In this document: positions 62,291 through 64,000 of the stretch, in pieces
How positions within the stretch are numbered: position 1 is the first letter of the stretch
How the letters are laid out: each line of letters opens with the position of its first letter
DNA from: Cymbidium sinense
Taxonomy: Eukaryota > Streptophyta > Magnoliopsida > Asparagales > Orchidaceae
Length of the DNA: 64,000 bases
Direction of reading: 5' to 3'
Assembly: GCA_021442155.1 (NCBI GenBank)
Contig: CM038214.1
Location: 319,126,719 to 319,190,718 of the forward strand
The notes under the pieces: model-generated
What the model was told of the DNA's origin: nothing
What the model saw: the letters and a program-made list of their open reading frames with translations, nothing else
Databases searched by the model: none
Translations under genes and position numbers: made by a program

Positions 62291-62651
62291 AAGTGCTGAG
62301 AATGGTAGACATCTTCTCAATAGGTTAGATATAAAGCGTCTTAGATACACCAACTACCCTTGGAATAACCTGGGTTGATTTAGACTTTTAGAGGGTGGCA
62401 TTTCTAATATCACCTTGATCTTCTCCGGATCAATTTTGATCCCTAGTGTCGGACAACAAACCCGAAGAATTTCCTTGAAGCTACTCCGAATGCACACTTC
62501 AGGGGGTTCATTTTGAGGTAAAATTGTCTTAACTGGTTGAAAACTACTCTCAAGTCAAAGAGATAGATCTTTCTTTTCTCTACTTTTGACCACGAGATCA
62601 TCGACATAGCACTTGACTTAATGATGAATGAGTTTGTCGAAGATTGAAGTC
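62291..62651 (-). pseudogene. RT fragment of Tat pol, copy 2, cut by insertion
   Basis: The YVDD active-site codons are intact at 62597-62608 but out of frame with the adjacent open segment. Downstream, FNQLRQFYLKMNPLKCAFGV and FFGFVVRH are in frame. The thumb continues to about 62340 (MVYLRRFISNLLRRCLPFSA). Upstream homology stops at 62651, where the LTR-like block begins, so fingers and most of the palm are missing from the window. The ORF 62443-62682 is a chimera whose first residues come from the LTR-like block. Confidence 0.8.
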
Positions 62652-64000
62652 TGTTGACCTCATTTTTAGGATGAGCTCTCAACCCTCCATCTTAGACATA
62701 GGACTTCTCTTAGACTTTAAGAGTTCCTTAGTCTTAAGACATATCTAGTGATTAGGTGGACACTCAACCTATCCTTAAAGACTTTGAAGAGTTAGCCATA
62801 GGAATAGGTTGTGCCTTCGGGGCTTTAGGAAAATTTTCCTACCCTATAGCTTGAACCAATCCTCACTTCCTTCTTTCAATGTCAAACTCCAAACTCATAT
62901 CAAACCAACTCCAAATAAAATCAACATCAGAACTTAAATCAATTCCAACTTAATTGATTTTCTAAAACTCAAATCAACTCCAAATAATTGAAGCTTATGA
63001 TTGAAACCCAATTCCAAGTTCAAAAATCTTTTCTAAGTCACTTTGATTCTATCTTATGGACTTAACCTAAATCAAATCTAAATCAATTCAAATTCAAGAA
63101 ATTTTCTCACAACCCATTTATATTCTCATTTTTATTCACATATATAAATGAAATATAAATTCAAATCAATTAAACCAAATTCAAAAAATCAAATCCAAAT
63201 CAATCTTTCTAAGTCACTTTGATTATATCTTATAGACTTAGCCTAAATCAAATATAAATCAATTCAAATTTAAGGAATTCTCTCATAACCCATTTATATT
63301 CACAAATATAAATGAAATATAAATTCAAATAACCAAAACTAAATTCAAAGATCAAACTCAAATTCAACCAAAATCCAACCTAAGCCTTTCAAGTCAAATT
63401 CTTGAACTTAGCCAAATCAAATTCAAATAAACCCAAACCCTTGATTTTTCTTCATGATTCAATCAATCCTTCAATCATGAATCAAAATATAAATACAAAC
63501 TTCAATCATCAAACCAAAACCAAATTCAAAAATAAAACCTAAGTTAAACTCATGTTAACCCTTCTGAACTTGAAATTGTCAAATGAATCAAAACCCATTT
63601 GACCTCAAATCACATGCAAATGGATTTATATTTCCATCATAAGTACATATGTGGGTTCAATCAAACTCAAATCAAGCTTTGACCAAGCCATTTGACCCAC
63701 TTAGGCTCACTTGACCCAAAGTGACCTAAAGTACCCTTTTTGAGCCAAATTCTAATCCTACCCAAATTGGATTGAACTAAGCCTAACTAAACCTCACATT
63801 ATGAGCAACAATCATCATAAGATGTTAAATCACTCAAATTGGGTCAAACCAAGTCAAACCTAAGGGTTGATCAAGTCAACACTTAGCCAAAATGAAACCT
63901 AAACTAGCCAAAATCTACCATAGGCCAAATTGATTGAAACCATTGATCAAAACTCATTCATGATCAATGTTTGAACTTGACCAATTTATCATTTGAGCCT
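62652..64000. mobile_element. LTR-like block C, inverted, runs off the window
   Basis: It begins TGTTGACCTCATTTTTAG, the exact reverse complement of the insert end at 19709, and is collinear (inverted) with 19709 back to about 18050. It carries the CTAAGG/GGCATAGG segment, palindrome modules near 63143 and 63307, and the TTGACC-rich cluster from about 63660. It interrupts the Tat RT. The predicted target duplication would be AAGTC (62647-62651), with its partner outside the window. Confidence 0.75.

Overview
The window looks like nuclear DNA from a seed plant with a large, repeat-rich genome. The reasons are plant-type telomere heptamers (CCCTAAA), a Tat/Ogre-type Ty3/gypsy element with two RNase H domains, a SIRE-like Ty1/copia element and a plant LINE with a C-terminal RNase H. 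The species cannot be named from sequence alone. I found no intact host gene, no tRNA or rRNA, and no CRISPR. Nearly every base belongs to a transposon or a tandem repeat, and every coding relic is broken by stops and frameshifts.

Layout. 1-7255: LTR-like sequence in two overlapping copies (1-4190 and 4190-7255). 7256-23996: Tat/gypsy copy 1 on the minus strand. In + order it holds a 3' untranslated region with subrepeats, integrase, archaeal-type RNase H, a nested insert, gypsy RNase H, RT, protease and gag. The insert (11779-19709, 7931 bp) has TG...CA ends and a 5-bp target duplication (ATCTC), and splits pol at the start of the archaeal-type RNase H. Gag is cut off at 23996, where a degenerate telomere-like array begins.

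The telomere-like array covers 23997-24865, 33261-34210, 43293-55380 and 55846-56145, about 14 kb in total. It was probably one array before three things landed in it: a LINE (24866-33260, plus strand, A-rich tail), a copia element with about 2.1-kb LTRs (34211-43292, minus strand) and a fragment resembling a retrocopied glycine-rich protein mRNA (about 55381-55845). The array is organised: a GGGTTTG...TTTAAAA module recurs every 0.6-1.4 kb. In most copies it is followed by an island of heptamers running from CTAAACC to CTGAGCC to CTGGGCC, then a long TAAAA/CTAAA tail.

56146-57760 is a roughly 345-bp tandem satellite. 57761-62651 is Tat copy 2, minus strand (3' UTR, integrase, both RNase H domains, part of RT). 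At 62652 it is interrupted inside the RT region by a third LTR-like block that starts TGTTGACC, is inverted relative to the other LTR-like blocks and runs off the window.

The items most worth a second look are the higher-order telomere-like array with its A-to-G shifted islands, the 7.9-kb TG...CA unit carrying a fragment of Tat pol, and the dense TTGACC/GGTCAA clusters inside the LTR-like sequence.
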